Source: Paenibacillus polymyxa
GTDB taxonomy: Bacteria > Bacillota > Bacilli > Paenibacillales > Paenibacillaceae
Assembly: GCF_018614975.1 (NCBI RefSeq)
Contig: NZ_JAGGNR010000015.1
Location: 25,298-89,297 of the forward strand
DNA: 64,000 bases
Direction of reading: 5' to 3'
Shown here piece by piece: positions 46,435 through 55,709 of the stretch. The position numbers were made by a program, and so were the translations under genes. The notes under the pieces were generated by a model. It was given only the letters and a program-made list of their open reading frames with translations, did not search any database and was not told the DNA's origin. The first letter of the stretch is position 1. Every line of letters starts with the position of its first letter.

Positions 46435-46486
46435 CACAAAAAACCGGAGACTTCAGTCCAAGCTTGCTTGACTGCTATCACCGGTT
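46435..46486 (-). terminator. Terminator of the dnaB operon
   Basis: AACCGG ... CCGGTT outer stem with inner CAGTC/GACTG pairing, followed on the minus strand by TTTTTTG. Confidence 0.8.
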
Positions 46487-46615
46487 CAAGGATACCCAAT
46501 TTAATATGAATCTATATCTGGTATTTATAAGACATGTTTGAGTTCAGTTGCTCTAATGGTTGATCTTCGGGACAGACGATTTTGCTTCCTGATCGAAGCT
46601 GTCAGCACCTGCCCG

Positions 46616-47977
46616 TTACATCGCGAAGGCGTCATTGTGCGCCCTCTCGTAATTGACGAATTTATTAAAGTTTTTCAGGAAGACCAGTTCTACCGTACCT
46701 ACCGGACCGTTACGCTGTTTAGCGATAATGATCTCGATAATATTTTTCTTCTCGGTCTCCTGGTTATAGTAGTCATCCCGGTACAGGAACGCTACGATGT
46801 CGGCATCTTGCTCGATCGAACCCGATTCCCGCAAGTCACTCATCATCGGACGTTTGTCCTGACGTTGCTCTACACCCCGGCTCAGCTGGGACAAGGCAAT
46901 AACCGGAACTTCCAGTTCCCGGCCAATCTGTTTCAGTGTACGTGAAATCTCGGATACCTCTTGTTGACGGTTCTCCCCTGCTTTACCACGTCCACTAATC
47001 AGTTGAAGATAGTCGATCAGGATCATGCCAAGGCCTTTCTCTTTCTTCAGGCGACGGCATTTGGCACGAATATCCGCTACGGTAATCCCTGGCGTATCAT
47101 CTATAAAGATGTTGGCTTCTGACAACGCTGCAATACCCATCGTCAGCTTCTGCCAGTCTTCATCACCCTTAAAGTCACCCATACGCATCACACTGGCATC
47201 CAGGTTGGCTTCCGCACAGATCATACGTTGCACCAGCTGGGCGGCTGACATCTCCAGACTGAAGATGGCTACCGTCTCCTGTGCCCGAATGGCAACGTTC
47301 TGAGCGATATTTAGGGCGAAGGCCGTCTTACCTACGGAAGGACGGGCCGCTACAATAATCAAGTCACTGCGCTGGAATCCGGCAGTCATTTTGTCCAGAT
47401 CGATGAACCCGGACGGAATACCTGTCGTTGTCCCCTTATTCTGATGAAGTGTCTCCACACGATCGAATACTTCCATCAGAACGTCCTGAATGGCTATAAA
47501 CCCACTACTGGAGCGCCGGTTGGAGATCTCCAATATGCGACGCTCAGCTTCTCCGAGCATCGCTGCAACATCTTCGCCGCCTGTATATCCTTCACTCACG
47601 ATCTGTGTTGCCGTACGAATCAGGCGACGCAACATCGATTTCTCTTCAATAATCTGAGCGTAATAGTCTACATTCGCGGCTGTAGGTACACCATGGGCTA
47701 GCTTAGCCAGATAACTAACGCCGCCGATGTCCTCCAGCTCACCTTTATCCTTCAGAAGCGAAGTCAGTGTCACGAGGTCAATCGGTTGATTTCCCTCACC
47801 AAGCTGGATCATCGCTTCAAAGATTAATTGATGGGGCTTATCATAGAAATCCTCGGTTTGCACCCGTTCCATCGCTGTAATCAGGGCTTCGCCCTGCAAC
47901 AGGATTGCACCCAGCACGGCCTGTTCGGCTTCCAGGTTCTGCGGGGGAATCCGGTCGAATAACATTTCTCCGCCCAT
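46616..47977 (-). CDS. dnaB: Replicative DNA helicase DnaB (DnaC in Bacillus)
   Basis: 453 residues; hexameric 5'-3' helicase of the replication fork. N-terminal primase-interaction domain (PPQNLEAEQAVLGAIL), then RecA-like domain with Walker A ARPSVGKTAFALN, Walker B ILIDYLQLIS and the arginine-finger region YRDDYYN. The ATG at 47977 lies one base after the rplI stop, with GGAAGAG upstream; a second ATG four codons later is possible. End of the gdpP-rplI-dnaB block. Confidence 0.97.
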   Translation of the reverse strand: MGGEMLFDRIPPQNLEAEQAVLGAILLQGEALITAMERVQTEDFYDKPHQLIFEAMIQLGEGNQPIDLVTLTSLLKDKGELEDIGGVSYLAKLAHGVPTAANVDYYAQIIEEKSMLRRLIRTATQIVSEGYTGGEDVAAMLGEAERRILEISNRRSSSGFIAIQDVLMEVFDRVETLHQNKGTTTGIPSGFIDLDKMTAGFQRSDLIIVAARPSVGKTAFALNIAQNVAIRAQETVAIFSLEMSAAQLVQRMICAEANLDASVMRMGDFKGDEDWQKLTMGIAALSEANIFIDDTPGITVADIRAKCRRLKKEKGLGMILIDYLQLISGRGKAGENRQQEVSEISRTLKQIGRELEVPVIALSQLSRGVEQRQDKRPMMSDLRESGSIEQDADIVAFLYRDDYYNQETEKKNIIEIIIAKQRNGPVGTVELVFLKNFNKFVNYERAHNDAFAM

Positions 47978-47978
47978 T

Positions 47979-48422
47979 TTACTCTTCCGTTACCTGTACC
48001 TTCAAGGTTGCCTTCACTTCAGGGTGAACCTTGACAGTTACTTGTGTTACGCCGAGTGTACGAATAGGCTCGTCCAGCTCAATTTTGCGTTTGTCTACTT
48101 TCAGACCCTTTTTGGACAAAGCTTCTGCGATCTGTTTGCTCGTAATGGCGCCAAACAGACGACCACCTTCGCCAGACTTCGCTTTCAGTTCAGTCACTTC
48201 TGCTTCCAGCTTCTTCGCAAGTGCTTCCGCTTCCGCTTTCTCTTCCTGTTTGAGTCTTTCCTCAGCCGCCTTCTGGTTGTCCAATGTCTTCATGTTGCCG
48301 TCCGTTGCCAGACGTGCGATTCCCCGTGGCAATAGGAAGTTCTGTGCGTAACCCTCAGATACTTCTTTCACTTGCCCTTTCTTGCCTTGACCCTTCATAT
48401 CTTTTATAAAAATGACTTTCAT
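47979..48422 (-). CDS. rplI: 50S ribosomal protein L9
   Basis: 147 residues; binds 23S rRNA near the L1 stalk. N-terminal globular domain with the L9 signature (GQGKKGQVKEVSEGYAQNFL), long central helix rich in Lys/Glu/Ala, C-terminal domain ending TVKVHPEVKATLKVQVTEE. Overlaps the gdpP 3' end by 4 bases (ATGA-type coupling) and is followed at once by dnaB. Confidence 0.98.
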   Translation of the reverse strand: MKVIFIKDMKGQGKKGQVKEVSEGYAQNFLLPRGIARLATDGNMKTLDNQKAAEERLKQEEKAEAEALAKKLEAEVTELKAKSGEGGRLFGAITSKQIAEALSKKGLKVDKRKIELDEPIRTLGVTQVTVKVHPEVKATLKVQVTEE

Positions 48423-50410
48423 TCGAACAGCCCCTCTTCCTTTTCGATTTCAGCCAGTACGTTCGTCAGCCGTTTTTCTGCCTCTCCAAGCGTTCCTTCA
48501 AGCTGCACGGCAGCATTCGTCAAATGCCCGCCACCGCCCAGTCGTTCCATGACAACCTGAACATTCATGCGCCCCAGCGATCTCGCGCTGATGCCAATCA
48601 GTCCATCCGGACGCTCACTAATCACAAATGAAGCGACCACGTCAGTCATGTTCAGCAATGTGTCCGCCACCTGGGCAATCATCATCTGTGAAATCTTGCT
48701 ACCGGGGTCCGTGACCGCCAGCGCAATGTTTCCATATACCATTTTAGCATGCTTTATGATTTCTGCCTTAGCAATATATTCTGACAGATCCTCTTTCATA
48801 AACCGCTGGACCATAATGGTATCCGCACCGCTACGACGCAGGAAGCCTGCCGCTTCGAACGTTCTGGACCCGGTGTGCAATGCAAAGTGCTTCGTATCCA
48901 TTGTAATTCCGGCAAGTAGAGCCGTAGCTTCGAGTGGAGTGAATTGCACCTTGTCATGAATGTATTGCAAGAGTTCCGTTACCAGTTCCGCAGCTGAGGA
49001 CGCGTAAGGCTCCAGATAGATCAACACAGCATCATTGATGAACTCCTCACCCCGACGGTGGTGATCCACAACGACAACACGGGTTGCAGACTGCACCAGT
49101 TTTGGCTCCATTGTCATGGAGGCCTTATGTGTATCCACCACCACCAGCAGCGTGTGCTCTGTCATCATCTGGGTTGCTTGTTCCGGTGATACAAATGCCT
49201 TGGACAACTTCTCGTCCTTGTTCACTTGCTCCATCATGCGTTCAATCGATGGATTAACTCCATCCAGCACAATTCGTGCTTCCACATTGTACAGACTGGC
49301 CGCTTTCCACACTCCGATGGATGCGCCGATCGCGTCCATATCCGGAATTTTGTGCCCCAAGATGAGCACCCGATCGCTCTCCTGCATGAGATCACGCAAT
49401 GCGTGCGCAATAACACGTGCTCTTACCCGTGTCCGTTTCTCTACTGCATTGGACTTGCCGCCATAGAAAGACAGCCTTTGCCCCGATTTCACGGCAGCCT
49501 GGTCACCACCGCGTCCAAGTGCCATGTCCAGACTGGACTGTGCCAGTTCTCCCATCTCGCTGATGCTATCCGATCCAAACGCCAGTCCAACACTGAGTGT
49601 CATTGGCACTTTGAGGTCAGCAGTCATCTCCCGAACTTCATCCAAAATGACAAATCGACTCTGCTCCAGTTCCTGCAAAGACTTATGATTCAGCATCAAC
49701 AGATAACGATCAGAAGACAGCCGGCGCAGGTACACTTCGTACTGCTTGGCCCAAGACGTAATTTCGCTGGTCACTCGGGCAATCAGTGCTGTACGCTGTT
49801 GGTCGTCCATGCCTTGGGCAGCCTCGTCCAGATTATCCAGAACGAGAATACCCAATGCAAGGCGTTCATTTTCATATTTATCACGAAGAATGGCTAGCTC
49901 CGTAATCTCGTATACATATACATATCGCTCCTGCGGGTTATGAATAACTCCATAATGCCGATCATCCAACTGGAATTCGTCATGGAACTCCTTGGATGAA
50001 TGTTCCTTCGTCCCATCCTTCTTCTCTTTAGGCTGAGGAAGTTTGGGAAACAAATTAAGTAGCGGATTACCCACCATTGTCTTCTCCTGGAACATCTCCG
50101 CGACAAAGCGGTTATGCCACTCTACCGTACGATCTTCGCTGTACAACACAATTCCGAATGGAAGCATGCTGACCGCTTCCCCCTCCATCCGTTTGATCCG
50201 AATAGATAGGCCATTAATGTAGTCGTTAAGCTCACGGCGGAACGCGAGCTCCGCCTTAATCATGACGATTCCCAGCGCCGAAGCCAGTATCAGACTAATC
50301 AAACCTAGCGTCCAGTTATAAATGGTAACGAACATAACGAGCAACAGCAGCAGTATGAACGCCCATACGGTATAGTAGCCGTGCCAGCGTTTCTTCAGAA
50401 ATTTAGGCAA
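48419..50410 (-). CDS. gdpP: GdpP, c-di-AMP phosphodiesterase (DHH family)
   Basis: 663 residues: two N-terminal TM helices (about 14-54), degenerate PAS (about 75-160, heme-binding in relatives), degenerate GGDEF (about 180-300) and DHH/DHHA1 phosphodiesterase (about 335-650) with GHKIPDMDAIGASIG and VVDHHRRGEE metal motifs and GGGGHLTNAA. Hydrolyses c-di-AMP to pApA and so governs turgor and beta-lactam tolerance in Bacillota. Placed between yybS and rplI as in Bacillus (yybT). Confidence 0.96.
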   Translation of the reverse strand: MPKFLKKRWHGYYTVWAFILLLLLVMFVTIYNWTLGLISLILASALGIVMIKAELAFRRELNDYINGLSIRIKRMEGEAVSMLPFGIVLYSEDRTVEWHNRFVAEMFQEKTMVGNPLLNLFPKLPQPKEKKDGTKEHSSKEFHDEFQLDDRHYGVIHNPQERYVYVYEITELAILRDKYENERLALGILVLDNLDEAAQGMDDQQRTALIARVTSEITSWAKQYEVYLRRLSSDRYLLMLNHKSLQELEQSRFVILDEVREMTADLKVPMTLSVGLAFGSDSISEMGELAQSSLDMALGRGGDQAAVKSGQRLSFYGGKSNAVEKRTRVRARVIAHALRDLMQESDRVLILGHKIPDMDAIGASIGVWKAASLYNVEARIVLDGVNPSIERMMEQVNKDEKLSKAFVSPEQATQMMTEHTLLVVVDTHKASMTMEPKLVQSATRVVVVDHHRRGEEFINDAVLIYLEPYASSAAELVTELLQYIHDKVQFTPLEATALLAGITMDTKHFALHTGSRTFEAAGFLRRSGADTIMVQRFMKEDLSEYIAKAEIIKHAKMVYGNIALAVTDPGSKISQMMIAQVADTLLNMTDVVASFVISERPDGLIGISARSLGRMNVQVVMERLGGGGHLTNAAVQLEGTLGEAEKRLTNVLAEIEKEEGLFE

Positions 50411-50421
50411 GACTCATCACC

Positions 50422-51342
50422 CTATCGTTTTGATTTCGATATTGCCTCACGAAGCGGGAACGCCAGATCGATAATTCCGATAATCCGAAGCGGACCAATG
50501 AAGAAGACAGCAGCCGCCAGGAAATATGGTATAACCGGATTCCATTTCTTTGTATGTGAGAGAAAGAAGAAGAAACCGATCGCTTGAATCATGAAGCCCA
50601 GATTAATTAACGGGGACAGATTCATGGCAATCATGGTCCAGTATGTTCCATCACTTTGTCTGGAGATCACTTCGATCAACAATGCGAGGAAATAATACCA
50701 GATCAACGCACGCGGCATACGCCATTCTCTCGCTGGTGGAAGCTTCGATACCACCACACCCATCACATTCAGAATCGGACGAGCAATGGCGTGTGTAATG
50801 AAGGCCATTACCATCGACGTGACAACGAGAGCAAACGGAATCATAAGCTGTGTTTGTTTCGCAACATCCTTGGTCATCTCAGGTGTCCATGCAAACCCGT
50901 TGATCATCTGATTCGATGTATTGGTTAACGGTTCAATGGTCAATTTGACCACATCTTCAATATAACTGGACAGGTCGAACTGGAAAATGACACTGCCAAT
51001 TAAGAGCAACAATAAGTATTCTGCCAACATCATGCCACTTCCCGCCATCAGGGCGAACAGGGCCGATTTGCGTGTTTTGTACGCGTGACCCATAGCGATC
51101 GCAGGCAGGGTAAAGATGAGCAATAGTAACAGATAGATGGGGTGGAATACGACCAAAATAACGGCTACGGGCACGAGATGCCATATAAATGATTTTAAAG
51201 ATAATGAAGCATACAAAATAACTCCCGGAATCATCATAAAAAATATGGCAAGTACCGATAAAGGAGTTAACAGCGAAAGTAGCAAGAGCAGATAAACTGC
51301 GCTCCAAACAGCTGATTTAAAGCTAAATTTCAACAAATTCAC
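50422..51342 (-). CDS. YybS-like DUF2232 membrane protein
   Basis: 306 residues, about eight TM helices, DUF2232 family (Bacillus YybS). Features include LPPAREWRMPRALIWYYF. Function unknown, perhaps linked to spore or wall processes; gene neighbourhood with gdpP, rplI and dnaB is conserved in Bacillales. Overlaps the MazG-like gene upstream by 4 bases and precedes gdpP by 11 bases, so it is operon-coupled. Confidence 0.9.
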   Translation of the reverse strand: MNLLKFSFKSAVWSAVYLLLLLSLLTPLSVLAIFFMMIPGVILYASLSLKSFIWHLVPVAVILVVFHPIYLLLLLIFTLPAIAMGHAYKTRKSALFALMAGSGMMLAEYLLLLLIGSVIFQFDLSSYIEDVVKLTIEPLTNTSNQMINGFAWTPEMTKDVAKQTQLMIPFALVVTSMVMAFITHAIARPILNVMGVVVSKLPPAREWRMPRALIWYYFLALLIEVISRQSDGTYWTMIAMNLSPLINLGFMIQAIGFFFFLSHTKKWNPVIPYFLAAAVFFIGPLRIIGIIDLAFPLREAISKSKR

Positions 51343-51683
51343 CTCTTACGCATATGATCTTCTAGCGCGGAAATATCCTGGTACCAGTCTTCAAGCTGGT
51401 GACCTTCCTGTTTATGCTTTTTCAACTTCTCCACTAGCAGTGCATCCAGATCCTTGAAAGGAATACCGAGCCTGCGGCCCAATATGTAACTACTCATAAT
51501 CAAACTGGCAAGACTGTCCCCGATTCGAGTTGTACTGCCTTCCCATAACGCCTTGAATAATCGGGATACCTGATCAAGCACTTCGGTTTTCAGCCATTCA
51601 ATCACTTTAGCGCGTTTGGCTACATCCAGTTCTTTAGGCATTTGGCGAAAGTCACTCTCCCCCGAAAAAGCTTTATTCTCCAT
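51339..51683 (-). CDS. MazG-like family protein
   Basis: 114 residues, all helical. The KALWEGSTTRIGDSLASLIM segment and IMSSYILGRRLGIPFKDLD resemble the four-helix MazG-like/all-alpha NTP pyrophosphatase fold, but the ExxE-D metal motif of active enzymes is only partly visible (E48 in LWEG), so catalysis is uncertain. First gene of the mazG-like-yybS-gdpP-rplI-dnaB block. The family occurs at this place in Paenibacillus and Bacillus. Confidence 0.8.
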   Translation of the reverse strand: MENKAFSGESDFRQMPKELDVAKRAKVIEWLKTEVLDQVSRLFKALWEGSTTRIGDSLASLIMSSYILGRRLGIPFKDLDALLVEKLKKHKQEGHQLEDWYQDISALEDHMRKR

Positions 51684-51714
51684 TATAGCATAAAAAGAGG
51701 GCCCGCAAAATTAC

Positions 51715-51736
51715 CCAAAAAGCGGAGAAGTTCTCC
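51715..51736 (-). terminator. Terminator of the CBS-domain gene
   Basis: CGGAGAA-C-TTCTCCG compact hairpin followed on the minus strand by CTTTTTGG, between the CBS gene and the MazG-like gene. Confidence 0.65.
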
Positions 51737-51904
51737 GAAACTGATGTCAGGTACTTATGCGGAGTCCTCCGTACATCCTATCGACATATAGATTGTAATA
51801 AAACGTTGACTGCGCCCTTCGTTCAGAACTTCTTAAGTTTAACATGATACTGGACAGCTGTGATTATCCCTGATGACACAATAATGTTTAAATTCGTTAC
51901 AACC

Positions 51905-52330
51905 TTACTTGGTGTTGATCGACTCTTTGGCTACAATGCCCTCGCAGTACTCAATAATCTGACTCCGTCTGACAATACCAATGAAACGCTCCATATCATC
52001 GACCACAGGTACAAAGTTCTGAACTTTGGCCAGTTTAATCAGGTCTTCCATGTTGGCGTTAATGGATACTGGCTTCATATCCAAGCGAAGTGGAACATCT
52101 TTGAGTAAGAACTTTGAAGCGTTTTCAAACGAAATCTTTCCCTCGGAATCCTTCATATACCACAGTAAGTCGCCTTCAGTAACCGTACCCATATATTTGC
52201 CTTCTTTATTCAAAATGGGCACCGCCGTAAATCGATGATATTCCATCCGTTCCAACGTTTGCCGCAGCGTAGAATCCGACGTCACACACGTAACCTCTTG
52301 TTTGGGTAGCAAAAAAAATGCAATATTCAT
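51905..52330 (-). CDS. CBS-domain pair protein
   Basis: 141 residues made of two CBS motifs (about 12-60 and 76-135): TLRQTLERMEYHRFTAVPIL followed by GTVTEGDLLWYM, and LIKLAKVQNFVPVVDD followed by IGIVRRSQII. Such stand-alone pairs bind adenine nucleotides (including c-di-AMP in CbpA/DarB proteins of Bacillus and Listeria, about 140 residues). The proximity to gdpP makes a DarB/CbpB-like c-di-AMP receptor plausible, but this is inference. GGAGG lies 12 bases before the ATG. Monocistronic. Confidence 0.88.
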   Translation of the reverse strand: MNIAFFLLPKQEVTCVTSDSTLRQTLERMEYHRFTAVPILNKEGKYMGTVTEGDLLWYMKDSEGKISFENASKFLLKDVPLRLDMKPVSINANMEDLIKLAKVQNFVPVVDDMERFIGIVRRSQIIEYCEGIVAKESINTK

Positions 52331-52442
52331 ACCCTTACGTATCCTCCTTGTGAATTTCTTCGTTCAACTTATGTCGCTCAACTTATATTATACGGATCAA
52401 AACGCAGGATGTTCCAAAAGGCTCATCGGTCTCACCACAAAG

Positions 52443-52478
52443 AAAAAAAACAGCAGCCCGCGAATAAACGTACTGCTG
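52443..52478 (-). terminator. Terminator of the LCP gene
   Basis: CAGCAG ... CTGCTG stem followed on the minus strand by TTTTTTTT, 37 bases past the LCP stop codon. Confidence 0.8.
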
Positions 52479-52514
52479 ATTGTGGTTTACAACAAATCAT
52501 CGGTATGGAATTGG

Positions 52515-53549
52515 TTATTCAATCATTTGCCGGTCAGGGATCATTACTTCACCGGCTGGGGTCGATTGATCCATCCAGTTGTTAATCAGCTCTTTGGCAT
52601 ATTGGACATCTTTCTCGTCAGCCTGACCATAATAGATACCGTCTTTTTTCATCCCCTCACCCAGAATGGTGAAGCTTGAAATCTGCGGTTTCTCCTGAGT
52701 AAGCACTTGTTTAGCCAGATCAATAATGAAAGAAGCTCGCATATCCGTCTGGAAGCTGTCTCCCATGATCTGAATCAATTCTGGAATTTTGGCGATTTGA
52801 TTCAAATTCAGCATCTCATTTGCCATCGCGTTGAGGAAAATCTGCTGCCGCTTGGTACGATTAAAATCGCTATCCTCACGGTATCTTACATAATACAATG
52901 CTTCCTGACCATCATAGATCGGCTTACCGCCTTCAATTGTAAATTGCACATGATCCGGGTTCTTGTTCACAATGTCCTCATCAATTGGCAGTTTTACACC
53001 ACCAAGCGCATCAACCACTTTTTTGATTCCGTCGAAGTTGATCGTTGCATAATAACCCACATCAGCATCAAGAAATTTCTCCACCGTATTGATGGACATA
53101 TTCTCCCCACCAAAAGCATAGGCATGCGCTAGCTTATCATAATCATCTTCGCCGTCCTTGTTCGCATCCCGTCCTACAATCTGCACATACGTATCACGTG
53201 GAATGGATACCAGAAGCACACGGGATTCCTTGGGACGTACTACAGCATAGATAACGGTATCGGAACGTCCACGCGTTTTCTCATAGGCGCGTTTGTCCGA
53301 ACCGAGCAGTAACACGGAGAATGGTTCCTTACGGTATACCGTTGGATCAGGCGTATTGTTGCCTTCTTGCGGCACATAAGAGCGGGATAGCTGATCTTCT
53401 ACCGAACCGGCGAGAAACAGATCAAATGCCGCTACAGCCAGTTGCTGACGGAACAAATAACCTCCGATTAACAAAACAACAAGTGAAACGAGCGTTATAT
53501 ATAGGCCTTTTCTTCTTTTCTTCTTCTTATCTTTAGTTCTGCTTTTCAT
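52515..53549 (-). CDS. LytR-CpsA-Psr (LCP) family cell-wall polymer ligase
   Basis: 344 residues: lysine-rich cytoplasmic N-terminus, one TM helix (about 15-34), LCP catalytic domain (about 85-260) with LLGSDKR, GRSDTVIYAVV, SIPRDTYV and YYVRYREDSDFNRTKRQQ, the arginines and aspartates that hold the polyprenyl pyrophosphate. Attaches teichoic acid or secondary wall polymer to peptidoglycan outside the membrane. AAGGAA precedes the ATG at 53549. Monocistronic; several LCP paralogues are usual per genome. Confidence 0.95.
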   Translation of the reverse strand: MKSRTKDKKKKRRKGLYITLVSLVVLLIGGYLFRQQLAVAAFDLFLAGSVEDQLSRSYVPQEGNNTPDPTVYRKEPFSVLLLGSDKRAYEKTRGRSDTVIYAVVRPKESRVLLVSIPRDTYVQIVGRDANKDGEDDYDKLAHAYAFGGENMSINTVEKFLDADVGYYATINFDGIKKVVDALGGVKLPIDEDIVNKNPDHVQFTIEGGKPIYDGQEALYYVRYREDSDFNRTKRQQIFLNAMANEMLNLNQIAKIPELIQIMGDSFQTDMRASFIIDLAKQVLTQEKPQISSFTILGEGMKKDGIYYGQADEKDVQYAKELINNWMDQSTPAGEVMIPDRQMIE

Positions 53550-53718
53550 CCATTGATTCCTTCTTCACTATCAAAATGATAATCCATAATACCAATTAAA
53601 CGTCTGGGATCCCTAGTGACTCGGTGTTCTCTGCTCTCTCTCTGAAATCAAGACACCGCTTACGCTCGTTCTATTGTAATCATTGCAGGAGCAAGAAAAG
53701 TTACAATCCGGTTAAATT

Positions 53719-53763
53719 GAAAAGAACAGCGACTCCTTTTTAGTTTCAAAAGGTACACTGTTC
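53719..53763 (-). terminator. Terminator of the 14-TM MFS gene
   Basis: GAACAG/CTGTTC outer stem with inner CCTTTT/AAAAGG pairing, followed on the minus strand by TTTTC. Confidence 0.75.
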
Positions 53764-53784
53764 TCTTCATTTTCACATGAGATC

Positions 53785-55374
53785 CTATCCGTTCGTGGAT
53801 ACACTTTCCACATGATGGCTCTTCTCTTTTTGACGCAGACGTCCCGTTATAAGCGCAGCTACCAGCGTAAGCACACTGAATGTCACCGCAGACCAGAAAA
53901 GGCCATTGTAACCCTGCCCTGTCGTTTGATGCACTGCCTGGAGCAACACATCACGGATACCTTCATCAGGAATCTGGGACAGGCCCTCTGTCAGACTGGA
54001 GACATCACTCCCGGATGCCCCTCCCGAGGCATATTGCTCAAGCATCTCCGGCGGCACCTGAATTCCTTTGTCAGCGAATCCTGCCTGAATGTTGGACCCC
54101 AGATTAGTGAAAGAACGTGCAAGGAATCCGGCAAAAATAGTAGGTGCAATAGCCATCGCCATCTGGCGGAATAACGAGCTGGTCGCTACCGCGATGCCTT
54201 TGTTGTTCTCCCCCGCCTGTTCTGTGACAAGTACGTTAACTGGCGCACCAAGCATCATGCCGAAGCCGATACCTACGAGCGTACTCGCGATGACAAATTG
54301 CCAGATATGCTCCACCCATAGTGGGAACAGCAGGAATCCAATGGCAGATAGCAGCCCCGCAACCGATAACGTCCAGATTGGCCCTTTGCGGTCAACGAGG
54401 TATCCACCTCCACCAGCCCCGATGCCGGATGCTAGCGCGAGCGGAGTAAACCAATACCCGGAAGCCGTATTGGATACGCCGAGATACTGCTCAACAAATC
54501 CGGGAATAAAGATCACCGAGGCCAGAATGGCTCCGGAGAAAAAGGCAATCAATAGCGTCCAGCGAAAGGACGCAATGCCCAGAAGCTGTGTTGATACAAC
54601 AGGTTCACGTTCAGATCCTTCCAGCCTTTTTTCCATGAAATAAAAGAGCACCAGAATGATCACACCTGCCAAGAAAAAGCCGTAGAACATCGGTGATCCC
54701 AGACTTTGAAGCATGTTCACACCGTCCAGATTGCTGAAGCTATACATTAAACTGAGCACACCCAACGTTAGGACAGCAATACCGCTCCAGTCCACTGCTG
54801 CACGATTCAGTTCCTGCTCTTCCTGAATAAATCGAATAGCTGCAATGAATAGCAGAATGGCGATAGGTACATTGATCAGGAATAACCAATGCCAGTTGCC
54901 CGTAATGTCCAGTATAAAAGCACCGACATTCGGCCCCAAAATAGCGGCAACACCATTCATACCTCCGAGCAGACCCAAAGCTGTACCCTGACGCTCCGCC
55001 GGGAACTTGCTTAATACGTATGAGCTGGCAATGATAAAAATCCCCCCGCCGCCCAAAGCTTGAATGACACGAGCGATCAGGAAAAAGGTAAACGATGTGC
55101 TTAGCGCAACGAGCAGGGACCCGATCCCAAACAACGCCACTTCAATCAAAAATAGTTTCTTGCGACCATAACGGTCCGACAGCTTGCCCGCAATAGGTAC
55201 ACTCACCGCAAGCCCAAGCGTGTAGAGCGTAATTGTCCATGCCCCCCACGTTGGCGACACACCAAATGATGCATTTAAGGTGGTCAGTGAAGAGGTGATG
55301 ATCCCGTTATCCAGTGCAGCCATAAATACCCCTATGGCAAACAGGATTAGCGGCCATTTCATTTGTTTTTGCAT
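53785..55374 (-). CDS. DHA2-family (EmrB/QacA-like) 14-TM drug exporter
   Basis: 529 residues with 14 predicted TM helices. MFS motif A is SDRYGRKKLFLIE; motif C-like GGMNGVAAILGPNVGAF; TM1 motif D1 ALDNGIITSSL (ALDNTIVN-like). A large extracytoplasmic loop before TM14 (about 430-490) is typical of DHA2. Proton-driven multidrug efflux is the expected role. GGGAGG lies 9 bases before the ATG at 55374; a GTG just before it is also possible. No adjacent regulator is seen on either side. Confidence 0.92.
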   Translation of the reverse strand: MQKQMKWPLILFAIGVFMAALDNGIITSSLTTLNASFGVSPTWGAWTITLYTLGLAVSVPIAGKLSDRYGRKKLFLIEVALFGIGSLLVALSTSFTFFLIARVIQALGGGGIFIIASSYVLSKFPAERQGTALGLLGGMNGVAAILGPNVGAFILDITGNWHWLFLINVPIAILLFIAAIRFIQEEQELNRAAVDWSGIAVLTLGVLSLMYSFSNLDGVNMLQSLGSPMFYGFFLAGVIILVLFYFMEKRLEGSEREPVVSTQLLGIASFRWTLLIAFFSGAILASVIFIPGFVEQYLGVSNTASGYWFTPLALASGIGAGGGGYLVDRKGPIWTLSVAGLLSAIGFLLFPLWVEHIWQFVIASTLVGIGFGMMLGAPVNVLVTEQAGENNKGIAVATSSLFRQMAMAIAPTIFAGFLARSFTNLGSNIQAGFADKGIQVPPEMLEQYASGGASGSDVSSLTEGLSQIPDEGIRDVLLQAVHQTTGQGYNGLFWSAVTFSVLTLVAALITGRLRQKEKSHHVESVSTNG

Positions 55375-55709
55375 CACATGTTACCTCCCGATCAGATCGT
55401 AAATTCAGTATCGTACAGTTGGTTTGGTACATATATATTAAACCGGATTGAACAATAATGACTCACTGGTCATTTTAAAACAAAATAAATCTATATGTCA
55501 ATTTAATAATATGGATATATGGCTTAAATTTACCTCTGATTCGATAAAATAGAGCTGCCACATGTTCAGTCGAACCTGTGAGACAGCCCTCATATCTTAT
55601 CTAATGTACTAACGCTTACGTAATGCTTCAATGATCCGGTCTCGGTTTGTTTGACATGTGGATCATTGGCGCCCTGAAGGTCTCTTTGATGATGCCTATG
55701 TACGCCCTC
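55375..55709. other. Intergenic region
   Basis: It contains the exporter promoter region and the terminator 55545-55588 of the PBP5-like gene; no gene is seen. Confidence 0.45.
55545..55588 (-). terminator. Terminator of the PBP5-like gene
   Basis: Minus strand GCTG.C.CACA.GTTC / GAAC.TGTG.CAGC hairpin with a 4-base loop followed by TCTATTTT. Confidence 0.7.
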